This document shows, in pieces, positions 6,163 to 6,367 of a DNA stretch of 6,367 nucleotides. A program made the position numbers and the translations under genes. A model generated the notes under the pieces. The model had not been told where the DNA came from, searched no databases, and saw only the letters and a program-made list of their open reading frames with translations. Positions within the stretch are counted from its first letter, which is position 1, and every line of letters begins with the position of its first letter. The stretch is taken from NCBI GenBank assembly GCA_003157445.1, contig PMJN01000151.1, positions 1-6,367 on the forward strand. The letters are read 5' to 3'. The DNA comes from Micrococcales bacterium (GTDB lineage Bacteria > Actinomycetota > Actinomycetes > Actinomycetales > Dermatophilaceae).

Positions 6163-6367
6163 CGCGCATCTTGGTGGTCGAGGACGAGGAATCGTTCTCC
6201 GACCCTTTGTCCTACCTGCTGCGTAAGGAGGGATATGAGGTGTCGGTGGCCGAGACAGGGCCGATGGCCCTTGAGGACTTCGACCGCGCAGGAGCGGACC
6301 TGGTGCTGCTCGACCTGATGCTCCCGGGGCTGTCAGGGGTCGACGTATGTCGGGCACTGCGGCACCG
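6159..6367 (+). CDS. regX3: Response regulator, RegX3/PhoP type (5' part only)
   Basis: The first 69 codons of a response regulator, cut by the right edge of the window. The receiver domain begins MTRILVVEDEESFSDPLSYL; Glu8-Asp9 are the acidic metal-binding pair and Asp52 in LVLLDLMLPG (48-57) is the phosphorylation site, the same number as in mycobacterial RegX3. The rest of the receiver and the expected winged-helix OmpR/PhoB DNA-binding domain are outside the window. It overlaps senX3 by 4 bp (ATGA) and is surely its partner. The name rests on the operon context (phoU, senX3, downstream of mshA-gpmA) and the receiver sequence; PhoP is the name used for the same protein in Streptomyces. Confidence 0.9.
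   Translation, partial: MTRILVVEDEESFSDPLSYLLRKEGYEVSVAETGPMALEDFDRAGADLVLLDLMLPGLSGVDVCRALRH

Noticed and set aside
1..6367. Mobile elements, CRISPR arrays, tRNA/rRNA genes, toxin-antitoxin or phage genes
   Set aside because: I looked on both strands and found no repeat array, terminal inverted repeats, transposase motifs or RNA-gene signatures. The region reads as conserved core chromosome.

Overview
This window is chromosomal DNA from a high-GC actinobacterium. The case rests on four things: a strong G/C bias at third codon positions, an MshA-type mycothiol glycosyltransferase (mycothiol is made only by actinobacteria), a DUF2516-type membrane protein, and a SenX3/RegX3-type two-component pair next to a divergent phoU. 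The layout recalls the mycothiol/phosphate neighbourhood of Streptomyces, propionibacteria and, in part, mycobacteria (Rv0476 and Rv0486-Rv0491). I cannot assign a genus. No tRNA, rRNA, CRISPR array, insertion sequence or phage gene is visible, and I see no previously undescribed system. The interest lies in regulatory sites and in two or three poorly characterised genes.

Left part (1-3271), all on the plus strand. The last 35 codons of an unidentified gene end at 109. A small three-helix membrane protein of the DUF2516 type follows (161-490), apparently from a leaderless promoter. Then come an alpha/beta-hydrolase-fold protein (487-1344, GTGA overlap with the gene before), mshA (1431-2738, behind a strong Shine-Dalgarno) and a YbjN-domain protein (2735-3271, TTGA overlap with mshA). 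The tight overlaps suggest one operon, with an 86-bp gap that could fold just before mshA.

Middle part (3281-4099). gpmA, the glycolytic phosphoglycerate mutase, starts 9 bp after ybjN. It has no Shine-Dalgarno but has its own TAGACT box placed for a leaderless transcript, and that box includes the ybjN stop codon. A strong hairpin separates gpmA from the convergent phoU.

Right part (4093-6367). phoU (minus strand) diverges from senX3-regX3 (plus strand; ATGA overlap; regX3 is cut by the window edge). The 96-bp gap between them holds two near-identical 11-bp direct repeats exactly 22 bp apart. Read on the minus strand they contain GTTCACC, the core of the actinobacterial PHO box. The likely circuit is that SenX3 phosphorylates RegX3 when phosphate is scarce, PhoU keeps the kinase quiet when phosphate is plentiful, and RegX3 binds this gap to control its own operon and phoU.
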